Source of the DNA: Homarus americanus
Taxonomy: Eukaryota; Arthropoda; Malacostraca; Decapoda; Nephropidae
NCBI RefSeq assembly: GCF_018991925.1
Contig: NW_024724368.1
Span: 1,747,159-1,811,158 of the forward strand
Direction: 5' to 3'
Length of the DNA: 64,000 bases
Made by a program: the position numbers and the translations under genes. Every line of letters begins with the position of its first letter. Within the stretch, counting starts at the first letter, position 1. Below the pieces are notes generated by a model. The model searched no databases, was not told where the DNA came from, and saw nothing but the letters and a program-made list of their open reading frames with translations. This document shows, in pieces, positions 11,861 to 22,809 of this stretch.

Positions 11861-11865
11861 AGTAG

Positions 11866-11917
11866 GCAGACAGACAGACAGACAGACACACACGCAACAA
11901 CAAAGACCCCATCAAAC

Positions 11918-11958
<41 letters not shown>

Positions 11959-12125
11959 GGTGCGTTAGTAAGGAGAAAACTGCCAAAAAGTTCTCTCAGC
12001 AGGGGATTCAGTCAGTTAACTCAGTCATTCATTTTGTTGGTAAATTCATTAGCCAGTCAGTCGATAACTTTATTTTCTCAGTCAGTCAATCAACCAGTCA
12101 GTCAGTCAGTCAGTCAGTCAGTCAG
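11866..12125. repeat. (CAGA)n, (AAT)n and (CAGT)n tracts
   Basis: CAGA at about 11868-11888, AAT at 11919-11957 and CAGT at about 12094-12125, separated by unique sequence. Confidence 0.9.
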
Positions 12126-12214
12126 GATAAGCACCAATAAAACTGTCAAACCTCAGTTAAACTCAGCTTAACTGACGTCAGCTGTAGTTAAGCTTAAAAT
12201 GGTTACAGTCATCA

Positions 12215-12530
12215 TCAAATATCTGGGGATTCATTACCACTTAATCACCTGATAATTAATTAATTAAGAGACATTACCACTTAATTCCCTGACAACTAAT
12301 TAATTAAAGACCATTACCACTTATATCACCTAACTAACTAATTAAGGGTCATTACCACTTAATCACCTGACAACTAATTAATTAAGGGTCATTACCACTT
12401 AATCACCCAACAACTAACTAATTACGGGTCATTACCACTTAATCACCCAACAACTAACTAATTACGGGCCATTACCACTTAATCACCTTACTAATTAATT
12501 AAGGGTCATTAGCACTCGCATCACTTAATC
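12215..12530. repeat. 40-bp minisatellite, ~7 units
   Basis: Core GGGTCATTACCACTTAATCA followed by CCCAACAACTAACTAATTAC and variants. Confidence 0.85.
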
Positions 12531-12693
12531 ACCATATTCATAATAGTAATTGCGTTATTGTAGCGTGATTGCAGTTGCTGTGTGTCTGAAATTACCATAC
12601 AGGGTAGTATTTACATTGTCGGGCTCAGGGTTATGTATTGGATAGCTCTAGTGGGAGTTTGTAACCTGTATTTAAAAGGTGTTCTGGGTGTGT

Positions 12694-12704
12694 TTTGATT
12701 AGTA

Positions 12705-12766
<62 letters not shown>

Positions 12767-12779
12767 TTTGATTAATGGA

Positions 12780-12820
<41 letters not shown>

Positions 12821-12896
12821 GATTAGTAGGTGTGTGTGTGTGTGTTGATTAGTAAAGGTGTGTGTGTGTGTTGATTAAAGGTGTGTGTGTGTGTAT
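12694..12896. repeat. Minisatellite with embedded GT tracts that shorten left to right
   Basis: Five copies of TTTGATTAGTAAGG-like sequence each carry their own GT tract. Tract lengths fall from about 57 to about 38, then about 15 or less. Confidence 0.85.
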
Positions 12897-13151
12897 AATG
12901 TATATATATGTATTTTTGGCGTTTCGTACAGAGAAATTTATACAAAGACCAAAAACTTGCTATTCGTACACAGTCCACAGGGAATCCTTATTTTGAATGG
13001 CCTCGCCAGATTAGCCGATCAATAAGCCTGGTGTTCGTTAGCGGAGGATTGGCAGATATTGAAGCCCACCAGGATTTAATCTGTAATCTGCCTTAATTAA
13101 TATTGATTTATAATCTCTTATTACGATTTCATTTTAAGGTGGATGGGGAAA

Positions 13152-13156
<5 letters not shown>
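12897..13156. other. Unique stretch, no gene recognised
   Basis: A short open frame (12908-13096, plus) of normal complexity with no recognised motif. It contains an imperfect 'GATTTAATCTGTAATCTGCC' repeat-like end. Confidence 0.4.

Positions 13157-13198
<42 letters not shown>
13157..13198. repeat. (GT)n microsatellite
   Basis: About 20 GT units. Confidence 0.95.
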
Positions 13199-13199
<1 letters not shown>

Positions 13200-13980
13200 C
13201 TGTAAGCTATGAACACCTGCCAGATTACCTTCTTCAGTTAATAACCCCAATTAATTACACCCAATTAATACAACGTAACACCGCGCCACATATTATTGAT
13301 AATAACACCATTAACCACGTATTATTATTATCCGCCTTTATTGATCAACCTGAAGACAATTTTCTATGAGGGAGTTTTTTTTATTTGTGTTTCAGCCTCG
13401 TCTCTCTCTCTATATGCGCTGCCAGACGTACAGCCAACCCCCTTACTCACCCCGCCATGATTGAATCTGTCTCGTTAGTTTATTTTACAGTCGTTACGTA
13501 AGCAAAGGTCAAGCCTAAGTTAATTTATGCATTATTTATATTTTATCTTTGTTATTGTAATTTTTATTTTTATCATTATTTTACATTTTTATAAGAAGTT
13601 TTATTCGGATTTTTATTTTTCTGAATTTGTATATCTACTTTTTTAAGGATTTTTATAGATATTTTTATTAATTTATATGGCTGGTGTGGTGGATTTATAT
13701 ACAGTATATATACACTCATGAACATTTATAGACATTTTAAATATTTTGTTTTATAGAAATTTATTTTAGTTGATCCTTTTGTGAATTTTATAGATACACT
13801 CATAAATTTTAACCTGTGTATAAATATATTTCACCAAAATTTATATGGATGCTAAAAAAAAACAAATGTATTGCGTTCCAGTTTCACGGTGAAGCAAAAT
13901 AGATGACCTCCACCGACACACCACAGGAGTTTAATAATAAAAAATAATGATAAAATATATAACAAATGGTATGGAATAGA
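13199..13980. other. AT-rich unique stretch, no gene seen
   Basis: T-rich from 13540 to 13850, with repeated TTTTTATAGATATTT-like phrases. Confidence 0.5.
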
Positions 13981-13982
13981 TT

Positions 13983-14030
<48 letters not shown>
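13983..14030. repeat. (CT)n microsatellite
   Basis: About 24 CT units. Confidence 0.95.
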
Positions 14031-14035
<5 letters not shown>

Positions 14036-14254
14036 TCCACTCATATATTTGTATTAACTTTCATAACAAACTCACAATATATATTAGTTTACTCTATATA
14101 TACATGTGTTCCATTTTCTGTGATATATCTGCTTATATTATTCCCGTTTTTTATAGATGGTGGGGATATATGACATAGAGTCGTGATTTAGGACCTATAC
14201 TATGACACGTGACACCAAAGGACACGAGAACGAGAGTCATTTGTAGCACTTGGC

Positions 14255-14860
14255 TTAAGGGGGATTTTAGGATATGTTAAGGGGAATTTTAGGGTATGTT
14301 AAGGGGGTTTTGTACTTATATCAAGGGGTTTCAGGTAATTTAAGGGGGTTTGTACCTAATTGAAGGGTTTTTAGGATAATGAGTTTTGTTCCTACCTTAA
14401 AGACTCTTAAGAGGATTAGCATAGGTTAAGGGTTTTGGTACACACCTTAAGGGATTTTAGGGCTGTGCCAATTTTAAGAGGATTTGAGACAAGGTAATGG
14501 GGTTTCTACTCCGTTATGAGGGTTTAAGAACAAATTAATGGGGTTTCTACTCCAGTGTGGGGGTTTAAGAACAAATTAATGGGGTTTCTACTCCACTGTG
14601 GGGGTTTAAGAACAAATTAATGGGTTTTCTACTCCACTATAGGGGTTTAAGAACAAATTAATGGGTTTTCTACTCCACTATAGGGGTTTAAGAACAAATT
14701 AATGGGTTTTCTACTCCATTATGAGGGTTTAAGAACAAATTAATGGGTTTTCTACTCCACTATAGGGGCTTAAGAACAAATTAATGGGTTTTCTACTCCA
14801 TTATGAGTATTTTAGGACCAGTTAATACCCCTCAAAAGTAGGTTAAGGGGCACTGGAGTT
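14255..14860. repeat. Degenerate TTAAGGGG repeats passing into a 41-bp minisatellite
   Basis: From 14255 to about 14490, irregular TTAAGGGGGTTTT phrases. From about 14500, eight units of 41 bp with core GAACAAATTAATGGGTTTTC. The left part is an older, diverged form. Confidence 0.8.
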
Positions 14861-15183
14861 AAATATAAAGGCTTGTTTCTCACATTAACTAGGGCAACAA
14901 GGTCCAATTAAGATCGGAATCGCCCTTAATGCCTCGTGGGTTATAGCCCCTGAGTCACCTCGTTGCCTCTAATTACTGTGGCGGGTCTCTGAAACTTAGG
15001 AAATCTGGTTTTTGAGAGAGTTTTCTGAAGTTGGTTTCTTAGGGTTTGTTGTTTTTTCTGATTAATTTGTTGTTTTCTAAGGTAACTGTTATGTGTTGTG
15101 TGTTTGGTTTCTAAAGTATGGGGAGTTAGAGAGATAGTGATAGAGAGATATAGGTAAAGAGAGGTAGAATAAGAGTTAAATAG

Positions 15184-15206
15184 AGAGAGAGAGAGAGAGA
15201 GCTAGG

Positions 15207-15241
<35 letters not shown>
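15184..15241. repeat. (GA)n microsatellite
   Basis: Two GA tracts split by CTAGGAATG. Confidence 0.9.
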
Positions 15242-15243
<2 letters not shown>

Positions 15244-15343
15244 GTGTGGCTTTAAGATACAAGAAATATATTATAGAGGTACACTGATACTAATGAATAT
15301 ACAAGTATCAGTAAATAAGTTCAGAGTAATTCAGAATAAAACA

Positions 15344-15384
15344 GCTCCTGAGAACCATTTCATGTATATGTGGTTCTCAGGAGC
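15344..15384. other. Perfect 14-bp stem hairpin
   Basis: GCTCCTGAGAACCA at 15344-15357 is exactly complementary to TGGTTCTCAGGAGC at 15371-15384, with a 13-nt loop. The stem does not extend outward, so it is too short for a typical miRNA precursor. It lies 49 bp from the left end of the inverted-repeat element at 15433. Confidence 0.8.
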
Positions 15385-15432
15385 ACCGCCGCCTGTACGA
15401 TTCTCTGTAGGCTCCAAGTTACAAGAATTGAA

Positions 15433-15734
15433 TCACCTGAAGATTAACACCCCCCTAGTTTATTTAGTTTATTTCGCCTTGATGATTAAATACTGTACCT
15501 TATTGTTAACCTAACCAAACCTAAATTAACTTAATCTAACCTAAATTAACCTAATCTAACCTAAATTAACCTATTCTAACTTAATCTCACTTAACATACA
15601 ATAACCTAACCCGATCTAACATAACCTAACCTAACCTACCCCCCCCCCCCTCCCTCCCCCCTCTCAGGTAGCGTTAAGGTGTTTAAGCATCAGGTGAAAT
15701 AATTTTTTTGAAGGGAGGTTTAATCTTCAGGTGA
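15433..15734. mobile_element. Foldback/MITE-like element enclosing telomere-like repeats, copy 1
   Basis: The left end reads TCACCTGAAGATTAACACC. The right end, read on the minus strand, starts TCACCTGAAGATTAAACCTC. The two ends align over about 60-65 bp, including a second internal CCTGATGATTAAA-type motif at about 50 bp. Between them lie degenerate CCTAA/CTAATCT pentamers (15505-15640) and a C run. It has no coding capacity. No target-site duplication is certain. The architecture is seen directly; transposition is inferred from the second copy at 48.3 kb. Alternatively, an inverted duplication could have been copied along with neighbouring sequence. Confidence 0.6.
15505..15640 (+). repeat. 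Telomere-like (CCTAA) array inside the foldback element
   Basis: Degenerate CCTAAATTAACCTAATCTAA units, becoming clean CCTAACCTAA near 15625-15640. Confidence 0.8.
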
Positions 15735-15769
15735 TCACAAGACACAATTAATCTTTGTAATGGTGATGG

Positions 15770-15870
15770 GAGGTCGAGGCAGGGGGGGAGGGGGTAGGGG
15801 GGGGATGGGAGTTGGGGAGAAAGAAAGCTAGACAGAGAAAGAGAGAGAGAGAGAAGGGAAAAGAACGAGG

Positions 15871-15903
<33 letters not shown>

Positions 15904-15990
15904 GCAAAAAGCGAGTGATGGAGAGAAAGGGGGGGCAAAGAACGATACATTGAGAGAGAGAGAGAGAGAGAGAGAGGCAGGCAACCAACA
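15770..15990. repeat. G-rich and (GA)n tracts
   Basis: A G-run region at 15780-15815, then GA tracts to about 15975 joined by GGCAAAGAACGA-like spacers. Arg/Glu and Leu/Ser frames are artefacts. Confidence 0.9.
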
Positions 15991-16250
15991 TTAACCATCC
16001 TATCTAACCATTTATCTTCAGATTAAGAGCTCAGGGTCCGGGATTCTCAGAGAGAGGCTTCACCGTTCACTTATATTTTCCCTTTAACTGAGGATTATGT
16101 AAACAACACAACCAACTGCCTCGCCTCATACCCGCCTCACCGTGATGCTAACCCGAAATAGCGGGAACGTTACGCTGAGACAATATAAGCTTGGGTAGGT
16201 TAAGTTGTCTTATTTCCGGGTTGATGGTTGAAAGAATTGAATTACGAATC
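15991..16250. other. Unique stretch, no gene seen
   Basis: Contains a repeat A-like segment beginning GGATTCTCAGAGAGAGG at 16041. Confidence 0.5.
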
Positions 16251-16261
16251 TGTGAGGCTAA

Positions 16262-16860
16262 AGGAGGAGACGAGGGAGGGGTGGGGAGGGGAGAGGAGGG
16301 AGACGGAGGGGGAGAGAGGAGGGGGAGACGGGAGAGGGAGACGGAGGAAGTGGGGGAGGGGAGGATGTTCTGTAAGTACCGGTGTTACTGCAGAATGAGA
16401 AGATTTGGCGGAGTCTTGCGGGCTTGAGAGGGTTGGAGGAGTCTGTTGGGGACAGGAGGGTCTGGTGGAGCTTAAGTTTGAGGAGTCTGGAGAGGCCTGG
16501 AGAGCTCAAGGCCTGGGGGTCTGGGAGGGTCTGGAAGGGTTTGGTGAGGCCTGAAGGTTTTTGGTGGGGCCTGAAAGCTTCTGGTAGGAACTAGAGGGGG
16601 CTGGTGGGGTTTTAAAGTGATCATGTGTGGTCTAGACGGATCTGCTGGGTCTCAAGGGGTCTGATAAGGCTGCTCGTACATGGTTGGGGCGTGTGGGCGT
16701 AAGAACGTTAGGGCGTGGGTGAAGAGTCGTGAGGGCGTGGGGGAATGTTGGTTTGTAGACATGCGTGTGTGTGAGCGGGTGAGTGGGCGTTCGGGTCTGT
16801 GGGTGGTGGAGGGGTGAGTGGGTGTTCGGGTGAGTGGGCGTTCGGGTGAGTGAGGGTGAC
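16262..16860. repeat. G-rich degenerate repeats (GGA, GGTCTGG, GGGCGT)
   Basis: GGAGGGGGAGA to 16360, GGTCTGGAGGGG-like phrases to about 16660, then GTGGGCGTTCGGGTGAGT-like units at 16690-16860. Strong strand G bias. No gene. Confidence 0.7.
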
Positions 16861-16919
16861 GATCAGCGCATTGCAGCACTCCAGCTCATACCAGCCTCTC
16901 CCCAACTGCCAGAACACAC

Positions 16920-17820
16920 TGTACTGTGGGTGTGGTGGTGTGTACTGTAGTGTGGTGGGTGTACTGTGGTGGTGGTGTACTGTGGTGTGGTGGTGTACTG
17001 TGGTGTGGTGGTGCACTGTGGTGTGGTGTACTCAGGGTGTGGTGGGTGCACTGTGTGTGGTGTACTGTGGTGTAGTGCACTGTGGTGTGGTGCACTGTGG
17101 TGGGTGTACTGTGGTGTGGTGGTGCACAGGGTGTGGTGGTGGCACTGTGGTGTGGTGTACTGTGGTGTGATGTACTGTGGTGTGTGCATTGTGGTGTGGT
17201 GGTGTACTGTAGTGTGGTGGTGTACTGTGTGTGGTGGTACTGTGGTGTGGTGGTGTACTGTGGTGTGGTGTGCATCAGGTTTGGTGGTGGTGTACTGTGG
17301 TGTGGTGGGTGTACTGTGGTGTGGTGTACTGTGGTGGTGGTGTACTGTGTGGTGGTGGTGTACTGTGGGTGTGGTGGTGGTGTACTGTGGTGGTTGGTGG
17401 TGGTGTACTGTAGTGTGGTGGTGGTGGTGTACTGTGGTGTGTGGTGGTGGTGTACTGTAGTGTGGTGGTGGTGTACTGTGGTGTGGGTGGTGGTGTACTG
17501 TGGTGGTGGTGGTGTGTACTGTGTGTGGTGGTGGTGTACTGTGGTGGTGGTGGTGTACTGTAGTGTGGTGGTGTGGTGTGTGTGGTGGTGGCACTGTAGT
17601 GTGGTGTGTACTGTGGTGTGGTGGGGTGTACTGTGTGGTGTACTGTGGTGTGGTGGTGTACTGTGTGGTGGAAAATGTAGTGTGGTGGTGGTGTACTGTG
17701 GTGTGGTGGTGGTGTACTGTGGTGGTGGTGGTGTACTGTAGTGTGGTGGTGGTGTACTGTGGTGTGGTGTACTGTGGTGTACTGTGGTGGTGGTGTACTG
17801 TGGCGTGGTAGTAGTGTACC
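16920..17820. repeat. GTGGTGTACTGTGGTGTGGTGG minisatellite, ~900 bp
   Basis: Short units of TGGTGTACTGTGGTG with variable extra GGT. His/Thr-rich minus-strand frames of about 320-328 codons in two registers arise from the repeat. Two overlapping frames of almost equal length argue against coding. Confidence 0.9.
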
Positions 17821-18346
17821 ACCATAGAAGATGCACTAATTTGTCCAATAATAATAATGAAATATGCGCCAAGGGGCTCTAGAAAATATCCTTCACTCTA
17901 GAACAGAGAAAATTTATCCACCAGGCAGGCTGAAGGGGAACCCACACAGATCTGTTTTAAACCTCAACAAAGAATTTGCCAGTCATCATTAATAGCGGAT
18001 TATAATCGTAAGTTCTCTCGGAAGATATTTTGAGCGAGTGTGTCTTAATGTTGTTGCATATTTTGTTTTATTCTATTGTTTTCCTTTCAGTAAATCTCGT
18101 AAAATTTTCAATGGTGAATGTGTCTCGGTGTTTATCAAGGGGTAACTTAAGGATTTGTCAATATTGGGTTTGTTGAGTCTCATTTATATCGTTGTTGTTT
18201 TTTTTTAGCTCCGACAGCAGGTGTCTATTGATTATTATCAGTCGTGATTCATTCTCGCTCTCCCTCACTCACTGGGAGAATTATTATCGATGATAATAGG
18301 TGGCATGACCTGGTGACATTCTCTCTCTCCATCATGTGCTATGGTA

Positions 18347-18350
<4 letters not shown>
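17821..18350. other. Unique stretch, no gene seen
   Basis: Normal-complexity sequence with no frame longer than about 80 codons and no recognised motif. Confidence 0.5.

Positions 18351-18352
<2 letters not shown>

Positions 18353-18402
<50 letters not shown>
18353..18402. repeat. (CT)n microsatellite
   Basis: About 25 CT units. Confidence 0.95.
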
Positions 18403-18403
<1 letters not shown>

Positions 18404-18594
18404 CAAGGTCGTACAGTAGTGGGTGGCGGGGTAGGAGTGAGAGAGGCGGCCCCTCAGAGCTTATCAAGAGTATCTCGCGGCTCACATAATGTTCCTTGAA
18501 CCTACGATAAATTGCGCCATGTTAAAGTGATGGAAGGAGGTGTCGTGAATGGCAGGATGATGGGTGCCACCAGACGGAGACACTAGAGGCTTAG

Positions 18595-19165
18595 AAGGGG
18601 GGATGTGGCACTCACCCCTTCTTGGGATGTGGCACTCATCCCTTCTTGGGATGTGGCATTTTCCCCTTCCTGGGATGTTGCATTTCCTGGGATGTGACAC
18701 TTTCCTTCCTGGCTCACGATGGGGATGTGACACTCTCCTTCTTGGATCACGATGGGGCTGTGACACTCCTTCCTGGAACGCGATGGGCGACACTTCCTTC
18801 CTGGAACACTATGGGATGTGACACTTCCCCGAACACGATGGGGCTGTGACACTTCCTTCCTGAACACCATGGGATGTGACACTCTCCTTCCTGGAACACT
18901 CTGGGGCTGGACACCTCCGGAACGCCGACCCACACACGGCTGTGACACTCTCCTTCCTGGAACACTATGGGGATGTGACACTCTCTTCCTGGAACACCTG
19001 GGGCTGTGACACTCTCCTTCCTGGAACACTTGGGGCTGTGACACTCTCCTTCCTGAACACGATGGGCCTGACACACTTCCTGGAACACGATGGGGCTGTG
19101 ACACTCTTCCTGGAACACGATGGGGATATGACTCTTCCTGGAACACGATGGCTGTGACACTGGGA
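18595..19165. repeat. ~26-33 bp minisatellite, GTGACACTCTCCTTCCTGGA core
   Basis: About 18 units of GTGACACTCTCCTTCCTGGA followed by ACACGATGGGGCT. Unit length varies. Frames on both strands (up to 203 codons) are repeat translations. Confidence 0.85.
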
Positions 19166-19368
19166 GGCAGATTGATGGCTCTCCACCTCCCCAAACTACC
19201 TTCACCTCCCCCTCCCCCCCAGCATAAACGAGGAGGTTGCTTGAAGCTTCACTCTAAAATCATTACGTCGTCGCCCAGCTGTTGCCTGCACGTCCAAGAC
19301 AGAGAAAAAGGAGACAAGTTTCCAGCGTAATGTTACATAGCATTTAAGGAGACCAGAGAAAACGAGAG

Positions 19369-19425
<57 letters not shown>
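19369..19425. repeat. (GT)n microsatellite
   Basis: About 27 GT units followed by (CCA)n at 19428-19442. Confidence 0.95.
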
Positions 19426-19564
19426 CTCCACCACCACCACCACGAGTAGCAACATTCAAGGAAGAGGTCACGAATTCAGGCGTCTTGTATACCTTGTCAA
19501 CAGCACGCGGGTTCTCTTCCTGCCTACCTGCAGTCATGTTAGGGAATTCATAGGATCAGCCAGA

Positions 19565-19685
19565 GGTGTGTGTTGTGGGGGGGCATCACCTGGTGTGTGG
19601 GACGGTCAAGATGGTATGTGGGACAGTAAGTGAGGTATGTAGGACGGTAACTCAGGTGTGGGACGGACAGCAGAGGACAGTAACA
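19565..19685. repeat. ~15 bp minisatellite GTGTGGGACGGTAA
   Basis: Four to six imperfect copies of GTATGTGGGACGGTAAGT. Confidence 0.65.
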
Positions 19686-19884
19686 CACGTAATACCTGTA
19701 CTGCTCACAGCCACATACCTGTCCCACCTCATTACCCCTCCACGCTCTAGGGAAAAACATTCTCTTTGAACACACATACAGGAACGACTCCTACATACAC
19801 ACATATACATAAAAATGCCCTTATACACACGTAGACGTAGAACCAGGCCTACACACACTTACATGCATAGAACTTCCCACAAAG

Positions 19885-20130
19885 GCACACAGCGTTCACT
19901 TTGTTACGTCAGGTGCTCAGTGTTCACTTTGTTACGTCAGGTGTTCAGCGTTCACTTTGTTACGTCTAGGTGCTCAGTGTTCACTTTGTTACGTCAGGTG
20001 CTCAGTGTTCATTTTGTTACGTCAGGTGCTCAGTGTTCACTTTGTTACGTCTAGGTGCTCAGCGTTCACTTTGCTACGTCAGGTGTTCAGCGTTCACTCT
20101 GTTACGTCAGGTGTTTAGCGTTCACTTAAA
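19885..20130. repeat. 28-bp minisatellite carrying TTACGTCAG
   Basis: About nine units of GTTCACTTTGTTACGTCAGG followed by TGCTCAGC. Most units keep TTACGTCA, a CRE-like octamer. Function is not implied. Confidence 0.85.
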
Positions 20131-20447
20131 GTTGCTCCCTAATATTATCATAATATCACCTACAGCTTCCACCCCGGAGGTCGGATTCTGAAAAAGTTCC
20201 TAAGTTTAATATTTTACCTTAAGTTCTCTGATTGTTTATAATTGGTTCACGTAAACTAGCACACAAAAGTGTATTCTCAAGAGACAGTATGTCACGTTTT
20301 TCATCCTAATTCGAGATGCAACAACGTATATCACTGACTCTCTTAACTTACGATACAAAAGTGGATTCTCAAAGGTTCGTAAGATATTTTTACCTTCTTA
20401 CTGGAGATGTGAGAACGTGTCTGGACTAAGAACGATATCTCAAGATG
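20131..20447. repeat. Three tandem-like copies of dispersed repeat A
   Basis: Copies start at about 20183, 20271 and 20363. Each begins ATTCTSAAAG and continues with CGTAAG, ATTTTTACCTT and GAGATG-like phrases (family consensus judged by eye). Confidence 0.55.
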
Positions 20448-20526
20448 TTAGGTTAGGTTAGGTTAGGTTAGGCTAGGCTATTGAATCATCAGGTGAAATA
20501 AGCTCGGGTGCCTAATCTTCAGGTGA
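20448..20526 (-). mobile_element. Half copy of the foldback element: telomere-like repeat plus one inverted end
   Basis: TTAGGTTAGGTTAGG at 20448-20475 is followed by a segment that, on the minus strand, begins TCACCTGAAGATTAGGCACC. It carries the same inner TTATTTCACCTGATGATT motif as the copies at 15.4 and 48.3 kb. No partner end is found to the left, where repeat A lies instead. Confidence 0.6.
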
Positions 20527-20863
20527 TCCGTCAAGGTGAAATAATAAACATACTGGTGTTATCGTACAAGTCTCTGGGAATCCCGCCCAAAGATGAGACA
20601 CATTCCCATAACTCGACTTAAGGTGAAAGCTCTAATTTGAGAAGCTCTCAGAATTCGGACCCTTGAGAGCAAGAGCGGGAGGAGCGAGAAGAGGAGGCGG
20701 AGGGAGAGGAGGGGGAGGGGTTGGAGGGGAGGGGCTGAAGGGAGGGGTTGGAGGGAGGAAGAGGAGTTCTGGGAAATGTTCAGTGTGTCGTGATACAAAA
20801 CCTGAGAATCTTATTTGATTAACATTTTTTTTCTCATAAGTTGCCCATTGAGACTGCGGCAGG
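20527..20863. other. Unique and GGAGGGG-rich stretch, no gene seen
   Basis: G/A-rich at 20670-20765. The rest is unique. Confidence 0.5.
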
Positions 20864-20905
20864 GAGGAGGAGGAGGAGGAGGAGGAGGAGGAGGAGGAGG
20901 AGGAG
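20864..20905. repeat. (GGA)n microsatellite
   Basis: About 13 GGA units. Confidence 0.95.
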
Positions 20906-21929
20906 AGGAAGAGGTGGGAGTGAGGGGAGGAAGGAGAGGGAAAGGGAAGTCATAGTACATATGTGTTTACTAACACCATGTTACATGTACTAATCCAGAT
21001 GATACTAAATGTTACATAATACTTCCTTGAGATAAATGTACAGTATATATCAGAGAGCTCAGGTTCTCAACTGGTTCAGCCATGTTAATATTGTTATTAT
21101 TATCCACTCTGTATCAGTATTTTTCTTGCTGAATAAAACGTTCCAATATCAATATCAAAATACGAGTAGAATGATAATATAATTAGTTTAAGTGTCTTAC
21201 CCACTGTTCGGTGATGCTCTTCGGATCACTGGGTCATCAGGGTCGTTGGTATCCTTCGTCGGCGTCCCGGTAGTCGCAGATGTCGATCACCCTCATAGTG
21301 TGTGACAGTGACTTAAGTGTTGGTAAACAAGGTCATGATACAAACGTCGTTTCAAGTCCCCCTTCCCCCCACCTGTAATACCCCCAGCAGGTAGAATGAC
21401 CCAGTCAGTGTACCCAGCCGGTAAAATAACCCACAGTCAGTGTACCCAGCCGGTAAAATAACCCACAGTGTCGTTGAACCAGACTTATGGTGATTGTCGC
21501 CCTTAGTAATGGCGGTTCACTGAATTTCGTTTTCGTGGACTTTAGTTTAATGAGAGAGAGAGAGAGTCACAACCTCTTCCCCCTGTTCCCACGCCCTTCC
21601 TAGCCTTCCAAAGCCTTTGTCTCTTCCTCAAAAACCTGGCAGAGTTCTTTTCCACCGAAGATTTTCCTGGGCGCCAGATGGAGGTATCCTTGTGACTTAC
21701 AGGAAAAAGGATATTGTCCGTAGTTGATAGTATGGCGTAAATATCTCATCTAGAGCTGGTTTTATGGCGTAAATATCTCCTCTAAAACTATCTTTATGAC
21801 GTATTAGTTAAATGTCCAATCTAGAACTTGTCCTTCGTTATATTAATTAAGAGAAAGTTGTATAGAAAGTATTGGAACTTGTGATGAGAGTTTTACGTCG
21901 AGAGAAGCAGTTTATTAATAAGGTAATAT
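20906..21929. other. Unique stretch with a short ~31-bp duplication
   Basis: At 21398-21470, three partial copies of CAGTGTACCCAGCCGGTAAA. At 21720-21840, three related phrases (TATGGCGTAAATATCTCMTC). No gene recognised. Confidence 0.5.
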
Positions 21930-22230
21930 ATAGGTGTAGGTGTAGGGGGAGGGGGAGGGTGTTTAGGTATGGGGGTGGGTTAAGTGTGGGTGTGGGGGTG
22001 GGTGTGGGTAGAGGTGGACTGTATAGTATAGGCATGTAGGTGTGAGACTAGGTGAGGTTGTAATCTTCTCTCTCTCTCCTTCTCTTCCTCCCTTCCCCCC
22101 TCTACCTACCTCTTCCCCTCCTCCCTCCTTTCCCACTTTACCTCTCTCCCATCTACACCTACCCCCTCCTCCCTCCCTCCTCCCTCCTCCTCCCTCCTCC
22201 CTCCCTCCCTCCTCCTCCCTCTCATTCATG
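21930..22230. repeat. GTGGGGG-rich then CCTCCTCC-rich tracts
   Basis: GGTGTAGGTGTAGGGGGAGG and GGTGGGTGTGG to 22010, then a C/T-rich tract at 22066-22224. Confidence 0.75.
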
Positions 22231-22331
22231 ACGCCACTAACCCATTCACCCGTCTCTTTGTGTACCCCCATTACACGCTGGAGTATGTCAGCTGCTACTC
22301 CATGTGTCAACACGGCCTGCCCCACACACAC

Positions 22332-22490
22332 ACCTAACATAATCTAATCTAATCTTGACCTAAACTATATTAACGTAGCTTAACCCTAACTTAACTGAAT
22401 CTTACTTAAGAACCCAACCCATCGTAACCTAACCTAACTAAAACCCGACCAAACCTAACCAAACCTAACCTAACCTAACCTAAACCAGCC
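22332..22490 (+). repeat. Degenerate telomere-like CCTAA array
   Basis: TAATCTAATCTAATCTTGACC at the left, ending in clean CCTAACCTAACCTAA at 22460-22484. Confidence 0.8.
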
Positions 22491-22634
22491 CAATTTGGAT
22501 TCGAGTCCAAGTCCTGGTCCTCCAAAGAGAATGTGGTCCTTAGCCTCTCTAGTGGTCCCCGGGGTGAACACCTCTACACCTTGACATTACCCCTCGGAGT
22601 GCCATAACCTTCTCATTAATTAAACAGGTAAACC

Positions 22635-22636
<2 letters not shown>

Positions 22637-22671
<35 letters not shown>

Positions 22672-22717
22672 GTTTGTTTTCATGATAATATGAATATTTA
22701 CCTAGTTGCAAAAACGA

Positions 22718-22769
<52 letters not shown>

Positions 22770-22770
22770 A
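22637..22770. repeat. (CT)n and (CA)n tracts
   Basis: CT at 22637-22669 and CA at 22719-22767, with 49 bp between. Confidence 0.95.
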
Positions 22771-22809
22771 CGAGTTTCCATAAACACACACACACGTACG
22801 AATACAACC

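Noticed and set aside
15344..15384. microRNA precursor
   Set aside because: The 14-bp stem does not extend with any pairing outward; too short for Drosha/Dicer-type precursors.
16863..17872. His/Thr-rich minus-strand frames of 320 and 328 codons
   Set aside because: Two near-equal overlapping frames across a GTGG minisatellite; composition is entirely that of the repeat.
22490..22530. tRNA-like T arm (GGATTCGAGTCC)
   Set aside because: Stem and loop lengths do not fit (6-nt loop) and no acceptor or anticodon arm is found around it.
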